Below, piece by piece: positions 1 to 6,434 of a stretch of 8,332 bases of DNA (the first letter of the stretch is position 1; every line of letters starts with the position of its first letter). The stretch is from assembly GCA_030831265.1 (NCBI GenBank), contig JAURLM010000315.1, positions 1 through 8,332 on the forward strand, in the 5' to 3' direction. Position numbers and translations under genes: made by a program. This stretch comes from Chloroflexota bacterium (GTDB lineage: Bacteria; Chloroflexota; Dehalococcoidia; Lucifugimonadales; Lucifugimonadaceae). The notes beneath the pieces are model-generated. The model was not told where the DNA came from, did no database searches, and saw only the letters and a program-made list of their open reading frames with translations.

Positions 1-90
1 CCAAACATCTTTTAGCAAGCCTTCCGAAGAGCCGTACCGAGTTCTGTGTAAGGCGTGGACTCTGCGCTCATGTGGCCTGCATTGCTGCCG

Positions 91-1041
91 CTACGTGAAC
101 AGAGCACCCACGGACTGACCTTCGTGTATTCGCCTGATGGCCTCTCCGACCAGTGGGGCGATTGGCACGACCGTAATTTTGGGGTGACGCTTTCTTTCTT
201 CCAGCGGCACCGTGTCTGTAATGACTATTTCATTAAGGTTAGGGACTGCAGTCAGCTTTTGCGCTGCGTCACCCGGCAGAATCCCATGCGTTGCACACGC
301 ATAAACGCCTTTGCTGCCGTGTTCCGCCAGTATTTTCGCTGCCGAGATCATGGTGCTACCAGTGTTTATCTCGTCATCGAACAGTATGGCGTACTTACCT
401 TCTACGTTACCAATTACGTTGAGAGTCTCAACACGGTCGTTATTTCCCAGTCGACGTTTTTCGATAATTGCCAGCGGGGCATTGACGCGCGCTGCGAAGT
501 CTCTTGAACGGCGAGATGAGCCGATGTCCGGGGCGACAACGACTATTTCGCCAAGGTTCTTCTTAAGGAAGTAATCGGCAAGCAGTGGCAGCGCGGTGAG
601 TTCGTCCACTACTGTCGAAAAGAATCCCTGCACCTGTGCGGCGTGCAGGTCAACCAGCACCACCCGGTCTGCACCTGCAGTGTGGATCAGGTCAGCGATC
701 AGACGGCCTGTAATGGGGACTCTCGGCTGGTCTTTCTTATCGGTCCTCGCATATGAGTAGTACGGAATTACCGCCGTAATACGCCCTGCAGACGCCCGGC
801 GCGCTGCGTCTATGAAGATCAACATCTCCATGATGTTGTCGTTGACCGGGAACGTGGTCGGCTGGACGATGAAGACATCGCGCTGACGCACGTTGTCGAG
901 AATCTTCACGAATGTGTTGTCATTGTTGAACTTGAAGAATTCAGCGCGACCGAGGTTGCACTCAAGGTACTCGCAGATTCGGGTGGCGAGATCCGGGTGC
1001 GCCTTCCCCGTGAATATCATCGGTCCGCCGTTCAAAAACAA
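91..1041 (-). CDS. prs: Ribose-phosphate pyrophosphokinase (PRPP synthetase)
   Basis: Makes PRPP from ribose 5-phosphate and ATP in the cytoplasm, for purine, pyrimidine, NAD, histidine and tryptophan synthesis. The 316-residue product has the normal family length. Visible motifs are the flexible ATP loop RTDKKDQPRVPIT (about 99-111), the catalytic DLHAAQVQGFF (131-141, His133), PDIGSSRRSR (171-180) and the ribose-5-phosphate loop FDDEINTGST (221-230). The KKDQPR form of the ATP loop resembles eukaryotic enzymes (RQDKKD) more than the RQDRKARSREPIT of typical bacteria. The start chosen is TTG at 1041. It lies two bases after the crotonase stop and has AGGAG 7 nt upstream, inside the last crotonase codons. 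The alternative ATG at 1020 also aligns with family N-termini but has a poorer ribosome site. The gene is probably co-transcribed and translationally coupled with the crotonase gene. Identity is secure. Confidence 0.95.
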   Translation of the reverse strand: MFLNGGPMIFTGKAHPDLATRICEYLECNLGRAEFFKFNNDNTFVKILDNVRQRDVFIVQPTTFPVNDNIMEMLIFIDAARRASAGRITAVIPYYSYARTDKKDQPRVPITGRLIADLIHTAGADRVVLVDLHAAQVQGFFSTVVDELTALPLLADYFLKKNLGEIVVVAPDIGSSRRSRDFAARVNAPLAIIEKRRLGNNDRVETLNVIGNVEGKYAILFDDEINTGSTMISAAKILAEHGSKGVYACATHGILPGDAAQKLTAVPNLNEIVITDTVPLEERKRHPKITVVPIAPLVGEAIRRIHEGQSVGALFT

Positions 1042-1043
1042 GC

Positions 1044-1883
1044 TCAGACTCCTCGGTAAACTGGGGCACGCTTTTCGCGTGCTGCCGCCATGCCTTCAGC
1101 GTGGTCTTGGGATGATAGCGTGATTGACTCCGCTGCGGCAGAGATTTGGAGCGAAGTCTGCAAATCTACGCCAAGGCTCCGGTGCATCATGGTCTTTGCG
1201 AGACGTATCGCTATGGGAGGCCCAGCGGCGATACGTTGTGCGAGCGCCCCAGCCCGTTCTAACAGTTCGTCACCGTGCACCACCGAATTCAAGAAACCGG
1301 ATGCCAGGGCTTCATCAGCATTGAGAAAGTCGCCTGTGAACATCATGTCGGCGGCCTTCGCCATGCCAAAAATCCTCGGGTAGAACCAGACTCCGCCGTA
1401 ACCGGGGAAAAGACCAACGCGTACGTAAGCTGCCGAAAACCTTGCGTCTGGTGCGGCTATTCGAATATCACATGCACAGGCGAGGTCCAACCCAGCCCCC
1501 ACGGCGGAGCCACGGATTGCTGCAATGACTGGTTTCTCGATATCGAAAAGGCCGAGTATGACCTTGCGGGGAAGCTCAAAGCCTCGACGGAGTGCTTCAG
1601 GGCCACCGGGACCGGGTTTGTGCGGTCCGTCGTTTGGACCACCGGCAAGTTCACGGGTATCAGCTCCAGAGCAGAATGCGGGGCCGTTGCCTGTGAGGAC
1701 AATCGCTCGGACGCCATCATCTCGCGCCACTTCGGATATGGCAGCGTCCAGCGCAATCAGCATCTCGTGGCTGAGGGCATTGCGTTGTGATGGGCGATTG
1801 AGAATGACGGTCGCAACGCCGGTGGCCTCATCGCGCTTGATGATTACTGCCGGTTCGTCGCTAGCGGCTCTGTCTACAGTCAT
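1044..1883 (-). CDS. Crotonase-family protein (enoyl-CoA hydratase/isomerase)
   Basis: A 279-residue crotonase-fold protein, likely a cytoplasmic acyl-CoA hydratase or isomerase. Family marks are LNRPSQRNALSHEM (28-41), the oxyanion-hole segments AFCSGAD (69-75) and IRGSAVGAGLDLACACDIR (123-141), then VGLFPGYGG (156-164) and a C-terminal helical region ending AREKRAPVYRGV. The two glutamates of classical enoyl-CoA hydratase are not present: the first position is Asp133 (GLDLA) and the second is Tyr153 (AAYVRVG). The segment GYGGVWFYPRIFG resembles PaaG-like isomerases. Simple hydratase activity is therefore doubtful and an isomerase or other crotonase reaction is possible; the substrate is unknown. 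It starts at ATG 1883 without a clear Shine-Dalgarno and sits two bases upstream of prs. Confidence 0.88.
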   Translation of the reverse strand: MTVDRAASDEPAVIIKRDEATGVATVILNRPSQRNALSHEMLIALDAAISEVARDDGVRAIVLTGNGPAFCSGADTRELAGGPNDGPHKPGPGGPEALRRGFELPRKVILGLFDIEKPVIAAIRGSAVGAGLDLACACDIRIAAPDARFSAAYVRVGLFPGYGGVWFYPRIFGMAKAADMMFTGDFLNADEALASGFLNSVVHGDELLERAGALAQRIAAGPPIAIRLAKTMMHRSLGVDLQTSLQISAAAESITLSSQDHAEGMAAAREKRAPVYRGV

Positions 1884-1889
1884 ACAAAA

Positions 1890-1895
1890 ATCTTA
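1890..1895 (-). promoter_or_regulatory. Possible -10 box for a leaderless crotonase mRNA
   Basis: TAAGAT on the minus strand is followed by exactly six bases (TTTTGT) and then the crotonase ATG. This matches a TANNNT -10 element whose transcript would start at or next to the A of the ATG, and it fits the lack of a ribosome site. No convincing -35 box is visible. Inference from spacing only. Confidence 0.35.
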
Positions 1896-1988
1896 TCAGC
1901 GGATTGCTGCGTATGACTGTGAGATTGGGATAGATGCGTCTGCGCGACACGTTGAAGCCATGCAGAAAGCGATGGCTAGGGATGAACT

Positions 1989-2017
1989 GGAAAGCCTGCG
2001 AAAATCAGGCTGCTTCC
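1989..2017 (-). terminator. Hairpin at the end of the zinc-ribbon gene
   Basis: AGCCTG (1993-1998) pairs with CAGGCT (2006-2011), and GGAA (1989-1992) pairs with TTCC (2014-2017) beyond a two-base bulge. The hairpin spans the stop codon of the zinc-ribbon gene. Neither strand has a T tract after it, so it may be a 3'-end stabiliser or weak terminator rather than a classical intrinsic terminator. Confidence 0.3.
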
Positions 2018-2214
2018 CGTTCTTCCATGTCAGGCGGAAGCGCGCCTAGATCCATCACCAGGCCTGATTCGCCAGGCATGGGTGAAGATGTTGACTTCCG
2101 CGTCACGAAATCCTTGTTGAACCCGCACTGCAGGCACTTGGCGTATACACCGTAGTTGTCTTTGTCCAACTTGATGTCACCACTGCACCGGGGGCACGCT
2201 TTCGCGTAGAGCAT
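2005..2214 (-). CDS. Small zinc-ribbon protein of unknown function
   Basis: A 69-residue protein with two CxxC knuckles, CPRC (residues 7-10) and CLQC (28-31), separated by about 17 residues (GDIKLDKDNYGVYAK within). This is the typical four-cysteine zinc ribbon. The remaining C-terminal half is low in structure, acidic and proline-containing (PMPGESG, PPDMEEREAA). ATG 2214 is chosen because AAAGG lies 7 nt upstream and the protein then begins MLYAKACPRC. A longer reading from GTG 2280 has no ribosome site and adds an unconvincing 22 residues. It lies downstream of the ArsC-like gene on the same strand, with a 158-base gap in which no gene or RNA is recognised. Nucleic-acid or protein binding is possible; no specific function can be given. 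Confidence 0.72.
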   Translation of the reverse strand: MLYAKACPRCSGDIKLDKDNYGVYAKCLQCGFNKDFVTRKSTSSPMPGESGLVMDLGALPPDMEEREAA

Positions 2215-2372
2215 CTGTCTGCCTTTCGTTCTGTTCAGCGCATTTATTTGCAGGAAACGCGGGCAGCATATTTCGGTCACGGGCAGTCAACAGGTGCAGA
2301 CACCACCAATTGTGTATGTGGGCAGATACGCACAGCCGAAGGAGTTCAGAGCTACGCAAACTCGGGTAGTAG

Positions 2373-2729
2373 TCATTTTCCAGAGATGACCTTGCGGTAC
2401 TCCTCTGCGTTGAACCCGAACAGTACCTTTTTGCCGACGATGAGGATTGGCCTGCGAATAAGCCGTGGTTCAGCAAGCATCAGGTCAATTAGTTCGTCGT
2501 CAGACAGCTGACCACGGCGATCCCGATACTGTTTAGCACTGGGGCTGCGCCATGAGAACATCTCGTCAATTGACGCAAGAGCGGCAATTCCCAGGATTTC
2601 GTCTCGGGTCACATGCTCTTTGAAGAATTCGCGGATGACCAGGTCATCTTCAATGGGCGAGAGAGCCTCCCTCGCTTTGCGGCTGGTCTGTCAACTTGCG
2701 TAATGGTAAAAAACGGGTTGATCTGGCAT
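2373..2729 (-). CDS. ArsC/Spx-family thioredoxin-fold protein, probable selenoprotein (TGA at 2691-2693 read as Sec)
   Basis: The frame from ATG 2729 runs 118 codons to TGA 2373-2375 if the internal TGA at codon 13 (2693-2691) is read through. The product begins with a beta strand PVFYHYAS, then U13-Q-T-S-R-K-A, and continues through FFKEHVTRDEI, EMFSWRSP (Arg61), DDELIDLMLAEP and LIRRPILIVG (Arg92/93). E. coli ArsC has C12-G-T-S-R-N, Arg60 and ILINRP Arg94, so the TGA falls on the catalytic cysteine and the other landmarks keep their spacing. The total length equals the family norm. The third ArsC arginine (Arg107) is not evident, so arsenate reduction is uncertain; a Spx/YffB-like redox role is equally possible. 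A SECIS-like hairpin follows the TGA. The Shine-Dalgarno is weak. The alternative is a 79-residue fragment from GTG 2612 lacking the active site, or a Cys-to-stop mutation or read error. Transcribed divergently from the MFS gene. Confidence 0.8.
2637..2688 (-). promoter_or_regulatory. Predicted bacterial SECIS element
   Basis: The upper hairpin is at 2657-2675: GCGAGGG pairs with CTCTCGC (7 bp, one G-U) around a five-base loop AGGCT, which can tighten to GGC with an extra A-U pair. It starts 15 nt after the TGA, and the loop begins 22 nt after it, with G in the first two loop positions. This meets the published bacterial SECIS model (loop 16-37 nt from UGA, loop of 3-14 nt, early G). GACCAG (2683-2688) and CTGGTC (2637-2642) form a perfect 6-bp outer stem. 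It would recruit SelB carrying Sec-tRNA. Prediction by hand folding only. Confidence 0.65.
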
Positions 2730-2797
2730 TTTGAAACGTTCTTGTAACTGAGGGTGATGTACGCTAGTTAGTGAGTCTAAAGGAGATAGCGGCTCAA
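2730..2797. promoter_or_regulatory. Divergent spacer between the ArsC-like and MFS genes
   Basis: A 68-base spacer must hold the promoters of both divergent genes unless these lie inside the coding starts. The plus strand has TTGTAA (2742-2747) with a 17-base gap to TAGTTA (2765-2770), a poor -10 box. No strong consensus promoter is visible on the minus strand. AAAGGAG-like sequence at 2779-2785 is the probable ribosome site of the MFS gene. Confidence 0.3.
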
Positions 2798-4291
2798 ATG
2801 GAACGTGGTGGTGAAGAACGCGAATCAGACCGGACACTTACAACGTCTGATAACGAACGCGTGCAAGGTACTTTGCCAACCACTGGGCCAACGAAACGGC
2901 CATCCATTAGCGGCCTCGCACAGATCGGAAACATCTACCGACGCGGGCCAGCAAGTCTTGCCAATCTCAGCCTTTACGCGTTCGGCGTATCGGGCCTCTG
3001 GACCGCTCTCGGCACCCCTCTCCTCCCTATCAAAGTCAACGAGATACTTGGCAATGGCGGTTCATCAGTACTGGGTGTCGTATTCGACGCAAACGACAAA
3101 AACGGCGCACTCGGAATTGTGTCCCTTGTCGGACTGGCAGTAGCAGCACTCGCTCAGCCAATTGCGGGAACCCTCAGCGATCGCCACAAGGGAGTGACAA
3201 AACGGCTTCCATACATGCTGGTTGGTTCTGCCGGCATGGCTGCCTCAGTGTTGTTCCTCGGGTTCGCGGGAACGCTGCTATCGCTCATAATTCTGAATGT
3301 GCTCATACAGGGCTTCGGGAATTTCGGCCAAGGAGCAGCAAACGGACTGATAGCGGACCATGTTTCGCCCGGTAAGAAAGGTTCTGCCGCAGGAGCGCTA
3401 AACCTGTCACGAGTAGCTGGCGCCGGGATTCTGACCGGGTTGATTTTCATCTTCATGGCGCGTTATGACCAGGAAACTGCTCCTGGCTGGATGACGGCAT
3501 CACTCGTGCTCCTGGCAGTTGCAGCTATAGTCGCAACACTGTGGACCGTCACATCACTGTGGAGGTCAACGGCAGTGCCCGGTAGTGGCGCTGAACCAGA
3601 GAACATCCAACCGGTTCTGACTGATATCGACCCGGCTCGAACAGACATCGGTAATTCAGCAATGCCGCGCGGGATGTATTTCCGATTCCTCATAGCGCTG
3701 ACCATGGTAATCACCGGGTTTTCAGCACTCCAGTTGTACTCGTTTTTCTACCTTGAAGACGTGATCGGTCTCGACAACGCTGCACAAGGAGGTATCGTCA
3801 TTCTCCTTTCGACAGCGATTGCCACAGCCTTGACCGTACTGCCGGCGGGAAGAATGACAGACAAGCTCGGACGCGATCCTATGCTCGTCTTTGCAGGGAT
3901 CGCGGGCGTCCTGGCATCCGTGATGCTCATGTTTGCGTCATCAGTGTTAATGGTCACCCTGGTCGGCCTCCTGGTTGGAATGGTCATCGGTATCTTCCTG
4001 ACCGTCAGTTGGGCACTGGCGAATGACCTTGTTTCCAGGCAGCACGCTGCGCGTGATCTTGGCTATGCCAGCATTGCCGTACTCATCGGCTCCGTGACAT
4101 CACGTATCTCAGGCATTGGTGTTGACAGGCTAAATGATGTGCGGGATGCGCTCGGATACCAGGCTGTACTGGGTGCAGTAGCACTGTGCTTCATCGTTAC
4201 TGTCATATTGATGACGCGGCTGAATGGCACGAGTCATCCGGTGACTGATGCACTAAAGGACCATGCTGTCGGCCCGGACGCTACCTCGTAG
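2798..4291 (+). CDS. MFS transporter
   Basis: An integral cytoplasmic-membrane secondary transporter of about 497 residues. A hydrophilic N-terminus of roughly 50 residues precedes about 12 hydrophobic segments in two halves. The MFS motif A loop is clear in the first half (GTLSDRHKG followed by KRLPYM, about 124-138), and its counterpart GRMTDKLGRDP (about 351-361) lies in the second half. A polar central loop rich in D, E and P (about 262-290) divides the halves. The DRxxGxxKRxPY pattern is reminiscent of sugar transporters of the GPH/SLC45 kind, but the substrate cannot be told. Start: ATG 2798 is chosen because AAAGGAG lies 12 nt upstream. GTG 2771 would add nine residues and has only a distant GAGGGTGAT. 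Starts a rightward gene series; a separate promoter seems to serve the next gene. Confidence 0.88.
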   Translation: MERGGEERESDRTLTTSDNERVQGTLPTTGPTKRPSISGLAQIGNIYRRGPASLANLSLYAFGVSGLWTALGTPLLPIKVNEILGNGGSSVLGVVFDANDKNGALGIVSLVGLAVAALAQPIAGTLSDRHKGVTKRLPYMLVGSAGMAASVLFLGFAGTLLSLIILNVLIQGFGNFGQGAANGLIADHVSPGKKGSAAGALNLSRVAGAGILTGLIFIFMARYDQETAPGWMTASLVLLAVAAIVATLWTVTSLWRSTAVPGSGAEPENIQPVLTDIDPARTDIGNSAMPRGMYFRFLIALTMVITGFSALQLYSFFYLEDVIGLDNAAQGGIVILLSTAIATALTVLPAGRMTDKLGRDPMLVFAGIAGVLASVMLMFASSVLMVTLVGLLVGMVIGIFLTVSWALANDLVSRQHAARDLGYASIAVLIGSVTSRISGIGVDRLNDVRDALGYQAVLGAVALCFIVTVILMTRLNGTSHPVTDALKDHAVGPDATS

Positions 4292-4322
4292 CTGGAGCAG
4301 CCAATTTCTAATGGCTCATGGA

Positions 4323-4328
4323 TATAAT
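4323..4328 (+). promoter_or_regulatory. Consensus -10 box upstream of ispH
   Basis: A perfect TATAAT lies 43 bases before the preferred ispH start, between it and the MFS stop. A recognisable -35 box at the expected distance is lacking; TG occurs one base further upstream than in an extended -10. Its position argues against translation from the earlier in-frame ATG at 4318. Confidence 0.45.
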
Positions 4329-4371
4329 CCGCAAGCCCCGGCCAGCGGTGACACATAGAACCCGGAGATGG

Positions 4372-5352
4372 ATGACACAGGACATGACCAGCAACACAAG
4401 CCATGCCAAACCGAATATTGACGTGTACCTGGCAAGTCCCCGCGGCTTCTGTGCTGGTGTCGTCCTTGCCGTGGATATCGTAGAACTGGCGATTAAGAAA
4501 CATGGAGCGCCCGTCTACGTAAAACACCAGATTGTCCACAACCCCATCGTCGTCGCGGAGACTGAACGTAAGGGTGCGATAACTGTCGAAAATGTCACAG
4601 ACGTGCCTGAAGGATCAGTCGTCGTTTTCTCAGCCCACGGCTCACCACCTTCTGATTATGAAGAGGCTGCAAAGCGAAATCTGACGGTTATAGATGCCAC
4701 TTGCCCACTGGTGACAAGGGTTCACAACGAGGCGAAGAAGTACTCACGCGAAGGCATGAATATCATCCTGGTTGGGCACAGGGGTCACCAGGAAGTGATT
4801 GGATCAACCGGCCAGACTGATATGAGTCTGATTGACGAGCGTGAGGGCGTGAACGTACCGGATTTTGGAGAGAACGCGAAAGTGGCGGTGCTGACGCAGA
4901 CAACCCTGTCCGTACGAGACACTGCCGAAGCCATTTCTGAGATCGAGAAAAAATATCCCGGAGCACTGGTCAGGAATGACATTTGTTACGCCACGACAAA
5001 CCGCCAACAGGCTGCGAGCCAGCTCTCTGAACTGGTGGAGCTTGTGCTGGTAATAGGTGCGCAAAACAGTTCCAACTGCAACCGGCTCAAAGAAGTCGCT
5101 GAATCGCGAGGAGTCAGGTCGTTCCTGATTAACGGCCCCGAAGAGTTGGACCGGTCATGGCTCACTGGTGTCACCCGTGTTGGAATCACTTCGGGGGCAT
5201 CCACGCCTGAAACCAGCGTGGCAGCGGTGATAAAAGCAATAAATCCAGCAAATGTGATCCACATTGGACAGGGTAACGAGAACATCACATTCCGGTTGCC
5301 TGCAGAACTGCAAGCTGAGGCCAAAAAGCGTGCGAAGGGGACAGGGACGTGA
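4372..5352 (+). CDS. ispH: 4-hydroxy-3-methylbut-2-enyl diphosphate reductase
   Basis: Last enzyme of the MEP isoprenoid pathway. It reduces HMBPP to IPP and DMAPP with a 4Fe-4S cluster, in the cytoplasm. With this start the protein is 326 residues. The three cluster cysteines are in RGFCAGV (Cys27), DATCPLVTRVH (Cys111) and DICYATTNRQ (Cys205). Substrate-binding landmarks are VKHQIVHN (His52), FSAHGSP (His89), GHRGHQEVIG (His139, catalytic Glu141), TQTTLSVRD, NSSNCNRL and SGASTPE, so all expected catalytic residues are present. ATG 4372 has GGAG 4 nt upstream. ATG 4318 overlaps a TATAAT box and ATG 4384 lacks a good site, so the start is uncertain by up to 18 residues. The stop overlaps the next gene by four bases (GTGA), implying coupled translation. 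Confidence 0.95.
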   Translation: MTQDMTSNTSHAKPNIDVYLASPRGFCAGVVLAVDIVELAIKKHGAPVYVKHQIVHNPIVVAETERKGAITVENVTDVPEGSVVVFSAHGSPPSDYEEAAKRNLTVIDATCPLVTRVHNEAKKYSREGMNIILVGHRGHQEVIGSTGQTDMSLIDEREGVNVPDFGENAKVAVLTQTTLSVRDTAEAISEIEKKYPGALVRNDICYATTNRQQAASQLSELVELVLVIGAQNSSNCNRLKEVAESRGVRSFLINGPEELDRSWLTGVTRVGITSGASTPETSVAAVIKAINPANVIHIGQGNENITFRLPAELQAEAKKRAKGTGT

Positions 5353-6434
5353 AGATAACCGCAGTCGAATGCGTCGTGCTAGACGCCGAATATCCTTACG
5401 CGATCATTCACACGGACGCCGGCATCACCGGATTTGGGGAATGCTTCCGGCGCGCTCCGTACGTTTCTAAAGCCGCTATCGAAACGGTCTTCACGCCTCT
5501 GATCGTTGGCAAAGACCCGTTCGATACTGACGCTATATGGGACGCAATGTTCCGGGCTGGAGCAGTCGCTGGTCCTCCCGGGGCACTATTGACCGCTGCA
5601 TCCGGTGTGGACATCGCTTTGTGGGACATCAAAGGTAAAGCACTGGGCGTTCCGCTCTACAAGCTGCTGGGTGGAAAGATACGCGACCGGATTCCCGTTT
5701 ACGCGTCCTCGCTAAAACGCGACCTCTCACCTGGTGACGAGGCACAACGCGTTGCGGAGTTCCGCGACTTGGGATTTTCTGCATACAAGATGCATTCAGC
5801 TGTGCCGGGTCGCATCGATGACCCCGCTGACCAGACCATCGCAACGGTCACCGCAATCAGGAAACTGGTTGGGGATGACATGGAAGTGCTGGTCGATGTC
5901 AACGGAGCCTATTCGGTGCACAACGCCATAGAAGTTGGCAAAGCATTGCAGGACCTTGGTGTATTCCACTTTGAAGAGCCGGTACACGTGCGCGACCTCA
6001 AGGGTCTGGCGGAAGTAGCGGATGCTCTCGATATCCCGATAGCGGCCGGTGAGAACGCATATACGCGGTGGGATTTTGAGCAACTGCTATCGGTTGGACG
6101 GCCTGACATTGTTCAGCCGGATGTGGTCAAGGCTGGAGGAATTACCGAATTCCAGAGGATCGCGTCCGTGGTGAGCACACACGGTAGACCGATGACGATC
6201 CACAACACGCAACCATACGGATCCACAGCGGCGCATGTTCACCTGATCGCAGGGCGAACCGACTTCCCGTACGCCCAGGAATACAACATTGAGCACGTCG
6301 GTATCCGTGATGCCGGTTCAATCCTGAAAGTGCCGTACGCGGTGAAGGACGGCTTCATCCCCGTTCCCGAAGGCCCCGGACTCGGCCTCGAATACGACAT
6401 TGAAGTGATGCGGCAACGTGATCGCAAAGCGTAG
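5349..6434 (+). CDS. Mandelate racemase/muconate lactonizing enzyme family protein (enolase superfamily)
   Basis: A 361-residue member of the enolase superfamily, which abstracts a proton next to a carboxylate to give a metal-stabilised enolate. The N-terminal capping domain (1-120) contains DAGITGFGE and the ALWDIKGKALGVPLYKLLGG signature (about 90-109). The barrel supplies Mg ligands at Asp183 (VDVNGAY), Glu209 or 210 (FEEP) and Glu235 (AAGEN), and an Asp-His dyad at Asp258 (QPDVVKAGG) and His285 (TIHNTQPYG). At the usual K-x-K site it reads Lys147-Met-His149. The dyad places it in the mandelate racemase-like group, perhaps a sugar-acid dehydratase; the substrate is unknown. GTG 5349 overlaps the ispH stop, with AAGGGG 8 nt upstream. 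Its 3' end overlaps the DUF192 gene by 17 bases. Confidence 0.9.
   Translation: MKITAVECVVLDAEYPYAIIHTDAGITGFGECFRRAPYVSKAAIETVFTPLIVGKDPFDTDAIWDAMFRAGAVAGPPGALLTAASGVDIALWDIKGKALGVPLYKLLGGKIRDRIPVYASSLKRDLSPGDEAQRVAEFRDLGFSAYKMHSAVPGRIDDPADQTIATVTAIRKLVGDDMEVLVDVNGAYSVHNAIEVGKALQDLGVFHFEEPVHVRDLKGLAEVADALDIPIAAGENAYTRWDFEQLLSVGRPDIVQPDVVKAGGITEFQRIASVVSTHGRPMTIHNTQPYGSTAAHVHLIAGRTDFPYAQEYNIEHVGIRDAGSILKVPYAVKDGFIPVPEGPGLGLEYDIEVMRQRDRKA

Noticed and set aside
12..71. A 19-residue minus-strand reading frame after prs (ATG 71 to TAA), and an ATG at 8 at the window edge
   Set aside because: Too short, no clear ribosome site and no recognisable similarity. The edge ATG has only two following codons, so no gene can be claimed.
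55..507. Plus-strand open frame across prs
   Set aside because: Lies antisense to well-conserved prs codons and has no family resemblance.
1275..2049. Plus-strand open frames across the crotonase gene
   Set aside because: Shadows of a clear coding gene on the other strand.
2215..2372. tRNA or small RNA in the gap between the ArsC-like and zinc-ribbon genes
   Set aside because: No T-loop GGTTCRA signature or cloverleaf pairing found on either strand; only weak short pairings.
2373..2612. A 79-residue ArsC-like gene starting at GTG 2612
   Set aside because: This start has no catalytic site or first beta strand, while the upstream codons are plainly homologous to the family. The longer Sec-containing reading explains the sequence better.
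2373..2729. ArsC-like gene as a pseudogene broken by a nonsense mutation
   Set aside because: Cannot be excluded, but the stop is TGA exactly at the redox residue, a well-placed SECIS-like hairpin follows, and no other lesion is present.
4318..4371. Extended ispH N-terminus from ATG 4318
   Set aside because: No ribosome site, the added residues are not like IspH, and a TATAAT box overlaps this stretch.
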